In this document: piece after piece, positions 38,766 to 46,100 of the stretch | Layout: each line of letters starts with the position of its first letter | Numbering within the stretch: the first letter of the stretch is position 1 | Origin: Allolobophora icterica | Lineage: Eukaryota; Annelida; Clitellata; Crassiclitellata; Lumbricidae | DNA length: 64,000 bases | Direction of reading: 5' to 3' | NCBI GenBank assembly: GCA_963556255.1 | Contig: OY744607.1 | Location: 48,394,346-48,458,345 of the forward strand | Position numbers and translations under genes: made by a program | The notes under the pieces: model-generated | Told to the model about the DNA's origin: nothing | Database searches by the model: none | What the model saw: only the letters and a program-made list of their open reading frames with translations

Positions 38766-38770
38766 CCATT
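38766..38770. repeat. Left target-site duplication of the Polinton (CCATT)
   Basis: CCATT directly precedes the left terminal repeat and directly follows the right one (54045-54049). Polintons usually duplicate 6 bp. Here 5 bp match, and a one-base loss on the right would explain it. Confidence 0.7.
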
Positions 38771-38997
38771 AGTAGATGTACATTACGGGTTTTGGCGCAG
38801 CACCTCACTATTCTATCAAATTTGTCAGGGGATGGTCTCCACCCCCACATTTTTTTGCCCCCATTTAGTGTACGAATTGCGCCACCAAAAGCCTGCCAGC
38901 CAAAACAAAAAAAGGATCGTGGATTGCATTAACACATCAAACCGTAAAAGTGTCGTTTGCTGCCGGCCGAGACCCTCCCACGAGGCCGGCCCAAACC
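38771..38997 (+). repeat. Polinton left terminal inverted repeat
   Basis: 227 bp beginning AGTAGATGTACATTACGGGT. Near its inner end GCCGGCC and GGCCGGC form a potential hairpin with a loop of about 16 nt. It is an exact reverse complement of 53818-54044 by manual comparison. Confidence 0.97.
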
Positions 38998-39096
38998 ATT
39001 GGAGTCTAATAGTAAAAATTATGGCCCACTAATCGTACGGCGGTGGTGCGCTAGGAATTACAGACTCACTACTCCAACCACCTACGATGAAAACTT

Positions 39097-39702
39097 TTAT
39101 TTTGAGGTTCGCGGGGAAGTCCCAGCGCTGGTTAGTTTCTTGATTAGTTCTGCCACCATGTCGTCTTTGCTTTGACTCGGCAACTCTTTTTTTCCGCTCT
39201 TGCTTTGTATATCACGTTTCATCGTTCTATATTTTTCCTCCTCTCCCAGAATAAGTTTATATTCATCGTCGCTTATAGCCGTGTCTTCTAACGCCCGAGA
39301 AATATGGTCATGAACTGTGTTTAGCTTACTTTCCGCCAAAATACAAATTTCGTCGTGTTTTGAAGCTTTAGCAACAAACGATCGGCTAACAACATTTCCA
39401 ATAATATCCAGAAAACTCGTCGCTATGGCCAAACTCTCCAGAACAATACCAGGAATAAAACCAATACCAGTGGCTAACATAGCTGCCCCACCCACCCCAG
39501 TTCCAAGACTAACTATAGCAAGGCCGGCCGAGGCCCCATTAGCCACATCTACAACCCTCTTATACTTCTTGCATAGTTGTCCCCGACTTATCGCCTCAGA
39601 TCTCAGGAATGCTTCTACTTCACCGATCTTCTGTAGACGAAACGTCTGCGACTTCGTGTCTGACGAAATTGTCGGCTCCGTAAGCGTTGGATACAAAGCC
39701 AT
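39097..39702 (-). CDS. Polinton membrane-type accessory protein, 201 aa
   Basis: Unknown function. Residues 50-105 form Gly/Ala-rich hydrophobic segments (ASAGLAIVSLGTGVGGAAML, then GIGFIPGIVLESLAIATSFL) that look like two membrane helices. A charged helical part follows (KASKHDEICILAESKLNTVH, then DDEYKLILGEEEKYRTMKRD), and the C-terminus is Lys/Ser-rich. The arrangement, two hydrophobic helices then a coiled segment, recalls SLATT-like proteins, but this is only a resemblance. Its ATG is preceded by ACTATAAAAAAACA. Its stop TAA lies inside an AATAAA signal (39096-39101). It is the terminal gene of the minus-strand cluster. Confidence 0.85.
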   Translation of the reverse strand: MALYPTLTEPTISSDTKSQTFRLQKIGEVEAFLRSEAISRGQLCKKYKRVVDVANGASAGLAIVSLGTGVGGAAMLATGIGFIPGIVLESLAIATSFLDIIGNVVSRSFVAKASKHDEICILAESKLNTVHDHISRALEDTAISDDEYKLILGEEEKYRTMKRDIQSKSGKKELPSQSKDDMVAELIKKLTSAGTSPRTSK

Positions 39703-39709
39703 TGTTTTT

Positions 39710-40264
39710 TTATAGTTGCTCTATTAGTAAAGTTACGTTTAAGTCGATAGATGAAGTACTTTCAACGCCTCTCTTTTTGCCTTCAATTCGGAAACTCGTT
39801 TGTCCTGGAACGAATATTGCCCTAGCTGCATCAAATTGTCCACTTGAAATGTCGACTGTACGATCGATGCTACCACCAGCAGCTGCCGGTGCTATAACGC
39901 GAACTGTTGCATCACCACCGCAAACACCAAACATTGTAAGCTTCCAGAACCCGCCCTCTAACGAAACCCCCTGATTGGTGGTTTGCAAACTTATACACGG
40001 AAAACGCGCAGCGGTCAATGGAAGAGTTTGCCACGCAGTCGTGGTTACCGTTCCGGCCGCCGTATAGATATCGCGGTTGTGGTAATCGTCAGACACGAAG
40101 TCGATGTGCTGTTGAGGCACCGCGGTCAATAGCTCTGCGGTGGGCTTCGGGATGTCATACCCCCAGTGGCCCACATCACCTAGACTGTCTATGCTGTATT
40201 TGCACATGTCTATTTCTCCGTGTTGACGGAGATACCCCCGAATCTTGTAGTGCGTGTCAGTCAT
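39710..40264 (-). CDS. Polinton hypothetical protein, 184 aa, beta-rich
   Basis: I do not recognise a family. The protein lacks hydrophobic helices and looks beta-rich: alternating Thr/Val/Ile runs, GGFWKLTMFGVCGGDATVRV, and a C-terminal STSSIDLNVTLLIEQL. It starts 6 bp after the fibre stop and ends 7 bp before the next gene, so it is tightly packed. Its stop codon is part of the TATAAAAAAA stretch upstream of the next ATG. Its place beside the fibre gene suggests a structural or attachment role, which is inference. Confidence 0.75.
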   Translation of the reverse strand: MTDTHYKIRGYLRQHGEIDMCKYSIDSLGDVGHWGYDIPKPTAELLTAVPQQHIDFVSDDYHNRDIYTAAGTVTTTAWQTLPLTAARFPCISLQTTNQGVSLEGGFWKLTMFGVCGGDATVRVIAPAAAGGSIDRTVDISSGQFDAARAIFVPGQTSFRIEGKKRGVESTSSIDLNVTLLIEQL

Positions 40265-40270
40265 ACTTTT

Positions 40271-42436
40271 CTATACTACTGACTGTCCCCCATGTCTAAA
40301 ATATGTATAGATCTGGAAGTGGGATATTCCAAAAGTAGCTTGTGGTGGGCTGGTGGTCAAGACCGCCAGCTTGAATTTTTTGAATACTTCGTCAGCAGTG
40401 AAGGTGAACTCTTGTGCAGAATTAGTCAATGTGACAGTGGAGGAAATGAGAGGACTGCGTGTCATTCCTACTTCAATATCGGATGGAGTCCCATGGAATA
40501 ACCAAGACGTGATACGTGGTGCAGTAGGACTAGATCCCCCAGCCAGACTAACCTTCCATACTCGCACAGGCGTCGGGCATTCAATCTGTAACCAAGTCCC
40601 ACCAATACCGACTCTCGATCTGGACGCCGTCTTCCACTCACCTCTCACACCCGAGTTGAATGCCATATGAGGCGGGTTAGTGGGTAAAGATTCGTTGGCT
40701 GAGGCAATAAAACCCGTTTCGGAAGCGTTTCTGGATAGGGGCGGAATGTGGCCGCTGTAGTTGAGAACCTTGATGTCCGTCGCGTATCGCCTTTCATTAG
40801 CTATCTCACTGTCTACATACCGCTTGTTAGTCAGGTACCATGGTCCCGAGGGCGGCGTATCATTATTCGTAGTGGCGATGGTGATCAGCCGCGTCACCTG
40901 TTTAAAACTCACAGCGTCGCTATCGGATCCTGAAATTTCTGTTGGGAGCCCAGTCACTCTTTTGCCACCCATAGCCAGATCACCGGTCATGGTACTGCCG
41001 GATTTTAGCACGCAGGCGTTCCTAACGATAATATCTTGCTCGTTGGCATATCTCTTAGCGGCGTCAGCTTTCTGGTCCGCATAGAGTCTAACGGAAGCTC
41101 CAATCTCAGCGTTTTTCACGTCAACGTATCGTTTATTTGTCACATGCAACGGTTCTGTTGGTACTCTATCACTCTTTGTCATGTTGTCGGCGATCAGCTT
41201 CGATACTTGTGCCATACTCGTCGCGTCGCTTTCGGACGTTGCTGCGCCCGTAGGGAGCCCAGTAACTCTATTGCCACCCATGGTTAAATCACCCGTCATT
41301 GCGTCGCCAGCTTTAAGCACGCATGCGCTCCTAACGATAACATCTTGCTCGTTGGCGTACGTCTTAGCAGCTTCAGCTTTCTGGTCCGCATAGAGTCTAA
41401 CTGAAGCTCCAATCTCAGCGTTTTTCGCGTCCACATACCGTTTGTTAGTCAAGTACTTTGGTCCAGCCGGCGCCGTATCATTATTCTTAGTGGCGTTGCT
41501 GATCAGCTGCGTCACCTGTTTCAAACTCGCGGCGTCGCTATCGGATCCTGGAATTTCTGTTGGCAGCCCAGTCACTCTTTTGCCACCCATGGTCAAATCA
41601 CCAGTCATAGAATCGCCGGTTTTGAGCACATGCCCGCCTCTTACGATAGCATGCTTCTCGTCCACATATCTTCTAGCGGTGGTGACCTTCTCATCCACGT
41701 ACTGTCTGTAAGAAGCGTCGCGGGAATCTACATACCGCTTATTCACCACATGCAACGACTCCGTGGGTACTCTATCGAGTTTTACTAGAGCGCCAGCGAC
41801 CGCTGTTGACACTTGTTTCCAACTCGCTGCGTCGCTATCGGATCCTGAAATTTCTGTTGGGAGCCCAGTAACTCGGTGGCCACCCATAACTAAACTTCCA
41901 GTCATTACACCGCCGGATTTGAGCACGCACGCATTCCTGACGATAACATCTTGCTCGTTAACATAACTTTTAACAATAAGGTCCTTGTCATCTGCATACT
42001 GCCTAACGGAATCTCTCAGCCCCGCATTCTTCTCGTCCGTGTACTGCCTGGCATCGATAAGTTTTTGGTCTGCATGATTTTCGGCTGCGGTCGCCTTCTG
42101 GTTCGCGTATCGTACCACTTGTGCCCAGCTCGCAGCGTCGCTTTCAGACGCACCAGCGTCTGTGGGCAGCCCAGTAACTTTGTGGCCACCCATTTTTAGA
42201 ACACCAGACATCGTTCCACCGGTGATTTGTAAGTTGTCCTGATCTATGATGTCTGCATAAGCCTTTGTCGCGGCGTCTGTTTCCATCGTGGGCGTTCCCA
42301 CGTTTGTCAGCCGAAAACCTCCAGCCGATAGAATTCCCATCATGGTATCACCCGCTTTGTGGACGAGCCCAGCGGCGCTTATCTGCCCCCCTCCCACCCC
42401 ACCTCCACCGTCTCTTCCAAATTTATCAACCGGCAT
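40271..42436 (-). CDS. Polinton fibre-like protein with phage-tail-type repeats and discoidin-like tip, 721 aa
   Basis: Start chosen at the ATG before PVDKFGRDGGGG; the upstream in-frame triplets contain no ATG. Residues about 25-520 hold six repeats of the form G-D-x-M-T-G-D-L-x-M-G-G-x-x-V-T-G-L-P-T followed by SDAAS and KRYVD blocks, for example MTGDLTMGGKRVTGLPTEI. Such repeats are known from bacteriophage tail fibres and form trimeric beta shafts. They alternate with helical YADQKAEAAKTYANEQDVIV segments. The last 165 residues (GIGGTWLQIECPTPVRVWKV, then FKKFKLAVLTT) resemble an F5/8-type (discoidin) carbohydrate- or lipid-binding fold. The likely role is host-cell attachment. That is inference, as is the discoidin call. 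Confidence 0.85.
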   Translation of the reverse strand: MPVDKFGRDGGGGVGGGQISAAGLVHKAGDTMMGILSAGGFRLTNVGTPTMETDAATKAYADIIDQDNLQITGGTMSGVLKMGGHKVTGLPTDAGASESDAASWAQVVRYANQKATAAENHADQKLIDARQYTDEKNAGLRDSVRQYADDKDLIVKSYVNEQDVIVRNACVLKSGGVMTGSLVMGGHRVTGLPTEISGSDSDAASWKQVSTAVAGALVKLDRVPTESLHVVNKRYVDSRDASYRQYVDEKVTTARRYVDEKHAIVRGGHVLKTGDSMTGDLTMGGKRVTGLPTEIPGSDSDAASLKQVTQLISNATKNNDTAPAGPKYLTNKRYVDAKNAEIGASVRLYADQKAEAAKTYANEQDVIVRSACVLKAGDAMTGDLTMGGNRVTGLPTGAATSESDATSMAQVSKLIADNMTKSDRVPTEPLHVTNKRYVDVKNAEIGASVRLYADQKADAAKRYANEQDIIVRNACVLKSGSTMTGDLAMGGKRVTGLPTEISGSDSDAVSFKQVTRLITIATTNNDTPPSGPWYLTNKRYVDSEIANERRYATDIKVLNYSGHIPPLSRNASETGFIASANESLPTNPPHMAFNSGVRGEWKTASRSRVGIGGTWLQIECPTPVRVWKVSLAGGSSPTAPRITSWLFHGTPSDIEVGMTRSPLISSTVTLTNSAQEFTFTADEVFKKFKLAVLTTSPPQATFGISHFQIYTYFRHGGQSVV

Positions 42437-42447
42437 TTTTATATACA
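42437..42447 (-). promoter_or_regulatory. TATA-like element abutting the fibre start codon
   Basis: The minus strand reads TGTATATAAAA and then ATG. Similar A/T motifs touch many other Polinton starts. Confidence 0.45.
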
Positions 42448-42463
42448 AAAAGGTGACGAAAGT

Positions 42464-42841
42464 CTAACATAGGTCAAGAATGATATCTTCAAAATTCTTT
42501 CCAGCAGTGAGCTCTCTTAGCACGGTCAGGCAGAGATGACCACAGACCACATCATCGGGACCCTGCAGCTGGAACGTCTGTGTTCTTATGGAACGGTTTA
42601 AATATCGAGAGATTTCGGTAGGCGGATCCAGCCCATAACTGTCAAAATAGACGGCTTTTGGCCCATCTATCCAATAGGCGACCCAGTGAGTACCATCACC
42701 AGAACCGGAATCCAGATTAACAACTCCACACTCCTTCTCACGAGCCACGGCGGGCAGACCATCTCGCATGAAAACACCGCGGAAATGCGGCAGCGCTCCG
42801 GCAACTTTCTCTATATCGAAGTTGCTCAGCGGTTTTAGTTT
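42464..42841 (-). CDS. Polinton adenain-type cysteine protease (capsid maturation), reached by -1 frame
   Basis: C48/C5-type protease of adenovirus maturation type. It shows GTHWVAYW (His), VYFDSYG (Asp), Gln seven residues before the nucleophile, and DVVCGHLC (Cys). The His-Asp-Gln-Cys order and the Gln-Cys spacing of 7 match adenain. The only ATG in frame (42767-42769) would drop a typical N-terminal segment that is present in the sequence just before it (PLSNFDIEK, PHFRGVF). That segment has no ATG: the frame opens after a TAA about 12 codons above the slippery site at 42838-42844. Expression by -1 frameshifting from the preceding gene is therefore proposed. Coordinates start at the first codon after the slip. 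Confidence 0.85.
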   Translation of the reverse strand, partial: KLKPLSNFDIEKVAGALPHFRGVFMRDGLPAVAREKECGVVNLDSGSGDGTHWVAYWIDGPKAVYFDSYGLDPPTEISRYLNRSIRTQTFQLQGPDDVVCGHLCLTVLRELTAGKNFEDIILDLC

Positions 42842-42844
42842 TTT
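42794..42844 (-). promoter_or_regulatory. Putative -1 ribosomal frameshift signal
   Basis: The heptamer A AAA AAC (42844-42838) is in the correct zero frame of the upstream gene. It is followed at once by the zero-frame TAA (42837-42835). After a 6-nt spacer, CGCT and GCAACTT pair with AAGTTGC and AGCG (42831-42794), giving 11 base pairs with a small GA/CGG internal loop and an 11-nt apical loop. The -1 frame continues into the protease. Confidence 0.8.
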
Positions 42845-43341
42845 TGTCCGATGTACAGGCCGGATCCTTTACACATTGAACAGCAACCACCATAAGTCTG
42901 GCGCCCGAGATATAAACCGGTCCCGCGGACCTGAGCTTCGAGTTCGCGATTGTGACGCGCCGCCTCCGCCAGTGCAGCGTCGCTGGCCTGTTTGCTCTGC
43001 ACAGCCTTTACTACCCCAGCGGTCCCACCAGCCACGGCACCCGCCGCGGATAACCCACCAAAAAGCAGCGGGAGGAGAGCCAGTAGTGGAAGAAATCCAC
43101 CCATTTTAGTCATCTTTTTCAGTTGCGTTTTGGTGAATCTCAGCTCCATACCAACGCCTTCCGAAATCTTCTTCACTATTCGGGCGGCTTGAACTTTTGT
43201 GAGCGCGAGCTTATCGTTTCCGCGAAGCTGGCCATGAGTGAGCCGGATCGTGGCGCCAGTGCCGGCACGCGCAGCTCTAGCCAATGTTTGCTTTTGCCCT
43301 TCGGTCAGCGAAAGGCCGAACGCAACGTATTCAGTTTTCAT
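42835..43341 (-). CDS. Polinton minor capsid-type protein, 168 aa, membrane-active segment
   Basis: Begins MKTEYVAFGLSLTEGQKQTL, has a Lys-rich stretch, then a hydrophobic Gly/Ala segment (MGGFLPLLALLPLLFGGLSA, residues about 80-110). An Ala-rich helix and two C-terminal copies of G-x-GLY-(L/I)-G flank CCSMC. Similar small proteins with MGGFLP-type amphipathic parts occur in Polintons and virophages and are compared with adenovirus pX/pVI. A role inside the capsid or in membrane disruption is inference. It ends QKN and TAA at the frameshift heptamer, so a fraction of ribosomes may make a fusion with the protease. Confidence 0.8.
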   Translation of the reverse strand: MKTEYVAFGLSLTEGQKQTLARAARAGTGATIRLTHGQLRGNDKLALTKVQAARIVKKISEGVGMELRFTKTQLKKMTKMGGFLPLLALLPLLFGGLSAAGAVAGGTAGVVKAVQSKQASDAALAEAARHNRELEAQVRGTGLYLGRQTYGGCCSMCKGSGLYIGQKN

Positions 43342-43397
43342 TTTTGCAAAAAATATATCAAAAGAGGGCCTTGTATCTAAATGTGAAAAAACGATTT

Positions 43398-44693
43398 CTA
43401 GTAAACGACGTTGAATTTGCTGCCATCCGATTCAAAATTCAGGAGTCGGTCACTGATCAAGACGGCATATGCTGTCGTATTATTTGGTACCCCTTCGTTA
43501 AAGTCCACCTTGATTTGTATGTCCTGTACAGAGGTTTTAAGTCGTTCAGATTGCCTCCGCACGTCCAGAACGAAGATCGGAAACAAATCTACAAATTCGA
43601 TTGGTGTCGGTTGGCATGACGATTCACGCGCGTCCATGCCGCAATATTCTTCCTTGAAGTCACGTAGGGCCTTGTAAGCGCGAGAGGTTGTCCTCTTGGT
43701 GAAGTCGAGATTCATGTCAACAACCGGGTAGCGATCGCTGTTGAGCATAGCGAAAATGTTGCGAACCTGCACATGGTCAAACAGTGCCGGATTCTGGCCT
43801 TGATGTGCATTCTTTCCAGTTTGAAAAGCAACAAGAATCCAGCGTGGCTTTTCCGTGCCCGACTTAACACTCAAACGCCAGGAAAAAGTCGTCGCTCGTG
43901 GCACCGCAATGTTGTCGCATTGCATGGCGCGGAATGCTACAGGTACCTTAACCTTGGCTTCAATCTGCTTCATAAGCATGCTTTTATACTCCAAAGCGGG
44001 TATTATATGCGGCATGAACCAGGAAAGTTTAGTCAGCGCGATCTGGCCATTGGCCGCAGCGGCTTCCTTGAAGATCGCGTCTGCATCCCCCTGCCGGCTC
44101 AGCAGTAAAGAGTGTTTGATCCCGTATACGACCTTGTGATAATCATCGCAAAAACCGAATAGATGTCTTAAGGGAACGATGAATGAAAACGTTCCAATAG
44201 GGACGGGTTTTCCAATGATCATCAGTCGACGGGCCTCGAAGCCGATATTCGCAGCCGCCGCCGCCGCGGTCGTGTCCTTCTGCCAACACATGTTTAAACC
44301 TTCGCCTTTGGAAAAATCATCGCCGTAAACCAGCATGCCTTTCATCGTCGTGGCTTGCCCAGGTGACATAACATTCTCTATCTCGGTATTGTTAGCCAGG
44401 TATCGAATTTGAGAAAACATGTACGGGATGGCGTTGTTGATGAATGACACTAACGAGTCTGCGATGTAAGCTGCGCCTGTTGTGGTAAGCCTGCCCTCCA
44501 CAAGAAGGTAGCTCTTGGAAGGCTGTGTGAAAATGTCTTGGTTCTGGATGTCTATCTGTATGGCCTGGCCGTTGTTAATAGCCGCAGGGTTTTGTGATTC
44601 ATACTCGCGGTATTCAAACGATTCGATGCTATTATCATCGGGTACCGCCGAAGCGATGTCCAACATTTCACTCGGCACGTCAAATGCCGCCAT
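43398..44693 (-). CDS. Polinton major capsid protein, 431 aa (double jelly-roll type)
   Basis: The block GTFSFIVPLRHLFGFCDDYH followed by KVVYGIKHSLLLSR is the most conserved signature of Polinton major capsid proteins. FSQIRYLANNTEIENV, upstream, is a second. Length and position before the protease and next to the penton-like gene fit. The family folds as a double jelly-roll that forms pseudohexameric capsomers, as in adenovirus hexon. The ATG at 44691-44693 is preceded by AGCTATAATA. The frame is uninterrupted. Function follows from family knowledge. Confidence 0.92.
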   Translation of the reverse strand: MAAFDVPSEMLDIASAVPDDNSIESFEYREYESQNPAAINNGQAIQIDIQNQDIFTQPSKSYLLVEGRLTTTGAAYIADSLVSFINNAIPYMFSQIRYLANNTEIENVMSPGQATTMKGMLVYGDDFSKGEGLNMCWQKDTTAAAAAANIGFEARRLMIIGKPVPIGTFSFIVPLRHLFGFCDDYHKVVYGIKHSLLLSRQGDADAIFKEAAAANGQIALTKLSWFMPHIIPALEYKSMLMKQIEAKVKVPVAFRAMQCDNIAVPRATTFSWRLSVKSGTEKPRWILVAFQTGKNAHQGQNPALFDHVQVRNIFAMLNSDRYPVVDMNLDFTKRTTSRAYKALRDFKEEYCGMDARESSCQPTPIEFVDLFPIFVLDVRRQSERLKTSVQDIQIKVDFNEGVPNNTTAYAVLISDRLLNFESDGSKFNVVY

Positions 44694-44703
44694 TATTATA
44701 GCT
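44694..44703 (-). promoter_or_regulatory. TATA-like element abutting the capsid start codon
   Basis: The minus strand reads AGCTATAATA directly before ATG. Confidence 0.45.
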
Positions 44704-44797
44704 AAAAAAGTTCAAGCTTCAATTATTAATCATGTTGCAAATGAATTTCATATGTGGTGGGTTAAAGATTTTTTTGCGTTTTGTGAATATTTTTATT

Positions 44798-45256
44798 TCA
44801 TTTTGCAAGAAACAGACCCCTACCACAACGACTCGGCTTTATAGTTTTGAAACCGGATCCAGCAATGCGGCTGTTTATGTCGGCCATTGTCGGAACAACG
44901 GGTGGCGGACTCACAGCCAGTTGTTTTAAGTATTCAATGCTCTTGTCGCTGAGCGCCTTCTCCAAAGGTGCGGGAACAACAGGCGCGGCAGATGAATTTT
45001 CATTTCGTAAATGAGCTTCATTTACGGCCGCAGCGCGTCTCGCTTTCACGGCATCAACAATTTGCCTGACGGCAGATGCTGTTGTGGCGCCGGCTTTCGC
45101 GACATTACCAACCGCCTTGGCAACGTTTGTGATTGTGCCTCTATTCGCCGAAATGAAGGAGCCTGCACGGCCAAGGAAACCCGCGATTTTGGGTATCCAG
45201 TCGAAAAGTCCACCACCCACGACACGACGCCGCTTTTTAATTCCAAGAACAAACAT
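44798..45256 (-). CDS. Polinton minor structural protein, 152 aa
   Basis: Start taken at the ATG of MFVLGIKKRRR, because the longer frame begins with GTG and overlaps the upstream gene. After a basic KKRRR come GGGLFDWIPKIAGFLGRAG, an amphipathic segment, and an Ala-rich helix (VAKAVGNVAKAGATTASAV). A Pro-rich region follows, then a C-terminal GSGFKTIKP. The plan (basic, amphipathic, Ala-rich) is similar to adenovirus pVI and other capsid-interior lytic proteins, but sequence identity cannot be claimed. It lies between the penton-like and major capsid genes. Confidence 0.75.
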   Translation of the reverse strand: MFVLGIKKRRRVVGGGLFDWIPKIAGFLGRAGSFISANRGTITNVAKAVGNVAKAGATTASAVRQIVDAVKARRAAAVNEAHLRNENSSAAPVVPAPLEKALSDKSIEYLKQLAVSPPPVVPTMADINSRIAGSGFKTIKPSRCGRGLFLAK

Positions 45257-45278
45257 GAGAATATTTAAGTGTGAAAAT

Positions 45279-46082
45279 CTACGCACTGCGGATGTGAAAC
45301 CTTATAGTTACTGTCTCACCGCGGAGGTTTAATTGTTCACCATTCTGGTCGGTCAGCCACACACGAATGCCCTGTACGTTGCCAGCCGGTGCAACTGGTA
45401 GGTACACCAGATTTTTCGGAGACTCGATTACCTTGTAGCCGGGCGACACATCCGGGAAAAAACTGTAGATTACTGGCAGCTGGCTACCATTTCGATACGA
45501 TCCAGAGATAATGTCACAATTTACCAGGATTGTGTCCACCCGGAGAATATCGACTGGATTTTCTCCCTCTTTATAACCAAGACTAAGCGTCTGAGGGTTA
45601 AAACCGAGCGTTTGCCTGATGGTAGATGCGGCCATATCTACCTTAAAACGGGCCTTCGTTATCTTTACGAAGGCGCGAAGGGTAGATGCGTTAGCTCCTA
45701 CAGTAATAGGAGAATCAAAGCTGAGTTGAGCAACACCTGGCGGCGGCGGATTTTGCATTTCTAACTGCCGGCTGATTTCATAATTAATCTGTGCGATCTC
45801 GTAGCTTCCGTCGGGTAAAATGATCGTCTTCCAGGTCTGTCCATTGGTGGAGCTGTAGACGAACTTGTTATTTGAACTGTCAATGTTCGGAATCGAATTA
45901 TAGGTTTCAAGATTGACCAAAGCAAGCTCAAAGCGTCTTTTTGGATCCAGGTACAGCGGCGGTGAGAAAGCCGTGGTCCACCCTGTAGTATCTGAGGAAA
46001 CAACTATACTAAAATTTTCCTTAGGCTGCAAAAGGTCTCGAATTTCCTCGAGCAGTTTCTCCGAGCGTTCCATCTGAGCCAT
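45279..46082 (-). CDS. Polinton penton-like minor capsid protein, 267 aa
   Basis: Conserved blocks of the Polinton minor capsid family are evident: LYLDPKRRFELALVNLETYN, then TWKTIILPDGSYEIAQIN, TLRAFVKITKARFKVDM, VNCDIISGSYRNG, PVIYSFFPDVSPGYKVIE and IRVWLTDQNGEQLNLRGETV. The family is predicted to be a single jelly-roll that occupies capsid vertices. It starts with MAQMERSEKLLEEI and follows the 366-aa gene by 18 bp. Confidence 0.92.
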   Translation of the reverse strand: MAQMERSEKLLEEIRDLLQPKENFSIVVSSDTTGWTTAFSPPLYLDPKRRFELALVNLETYNSIPNIDSSNNKFVYSSTNGQTWKTIILPDGSYEIAQINYEISRQLEMQNPPPPGVAQLSFDSPITVGANASTLRAFVKITKARFKVDMAASTIRQTLGFNPQTLSLGYKEGENPVDILRVDTILVNCDIISGSYRNGSQLPVIYSFFPDVSPGYKVIESPKNLVYLPVAPAGNVQGIRVWLTDQNGEQLNLRGETVTIRFHIRSA

Positions 46083-46100
46083 GAATTTTGTTTTCTATTT

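Noticed and set aside
38682..39032. A 116-aa frame whose sequence recurs at 53795-54202
   Set aside because: The shared part is simply the open reading of the 227-bp Polinton terminal repeat. It has no start or promoter of its own and no domain.
40748..42199. Plus-strand frames opposite the fibre gene
   Set aside because: They are antisense shadows of the repetitive fibre sequence and repeat with its period.
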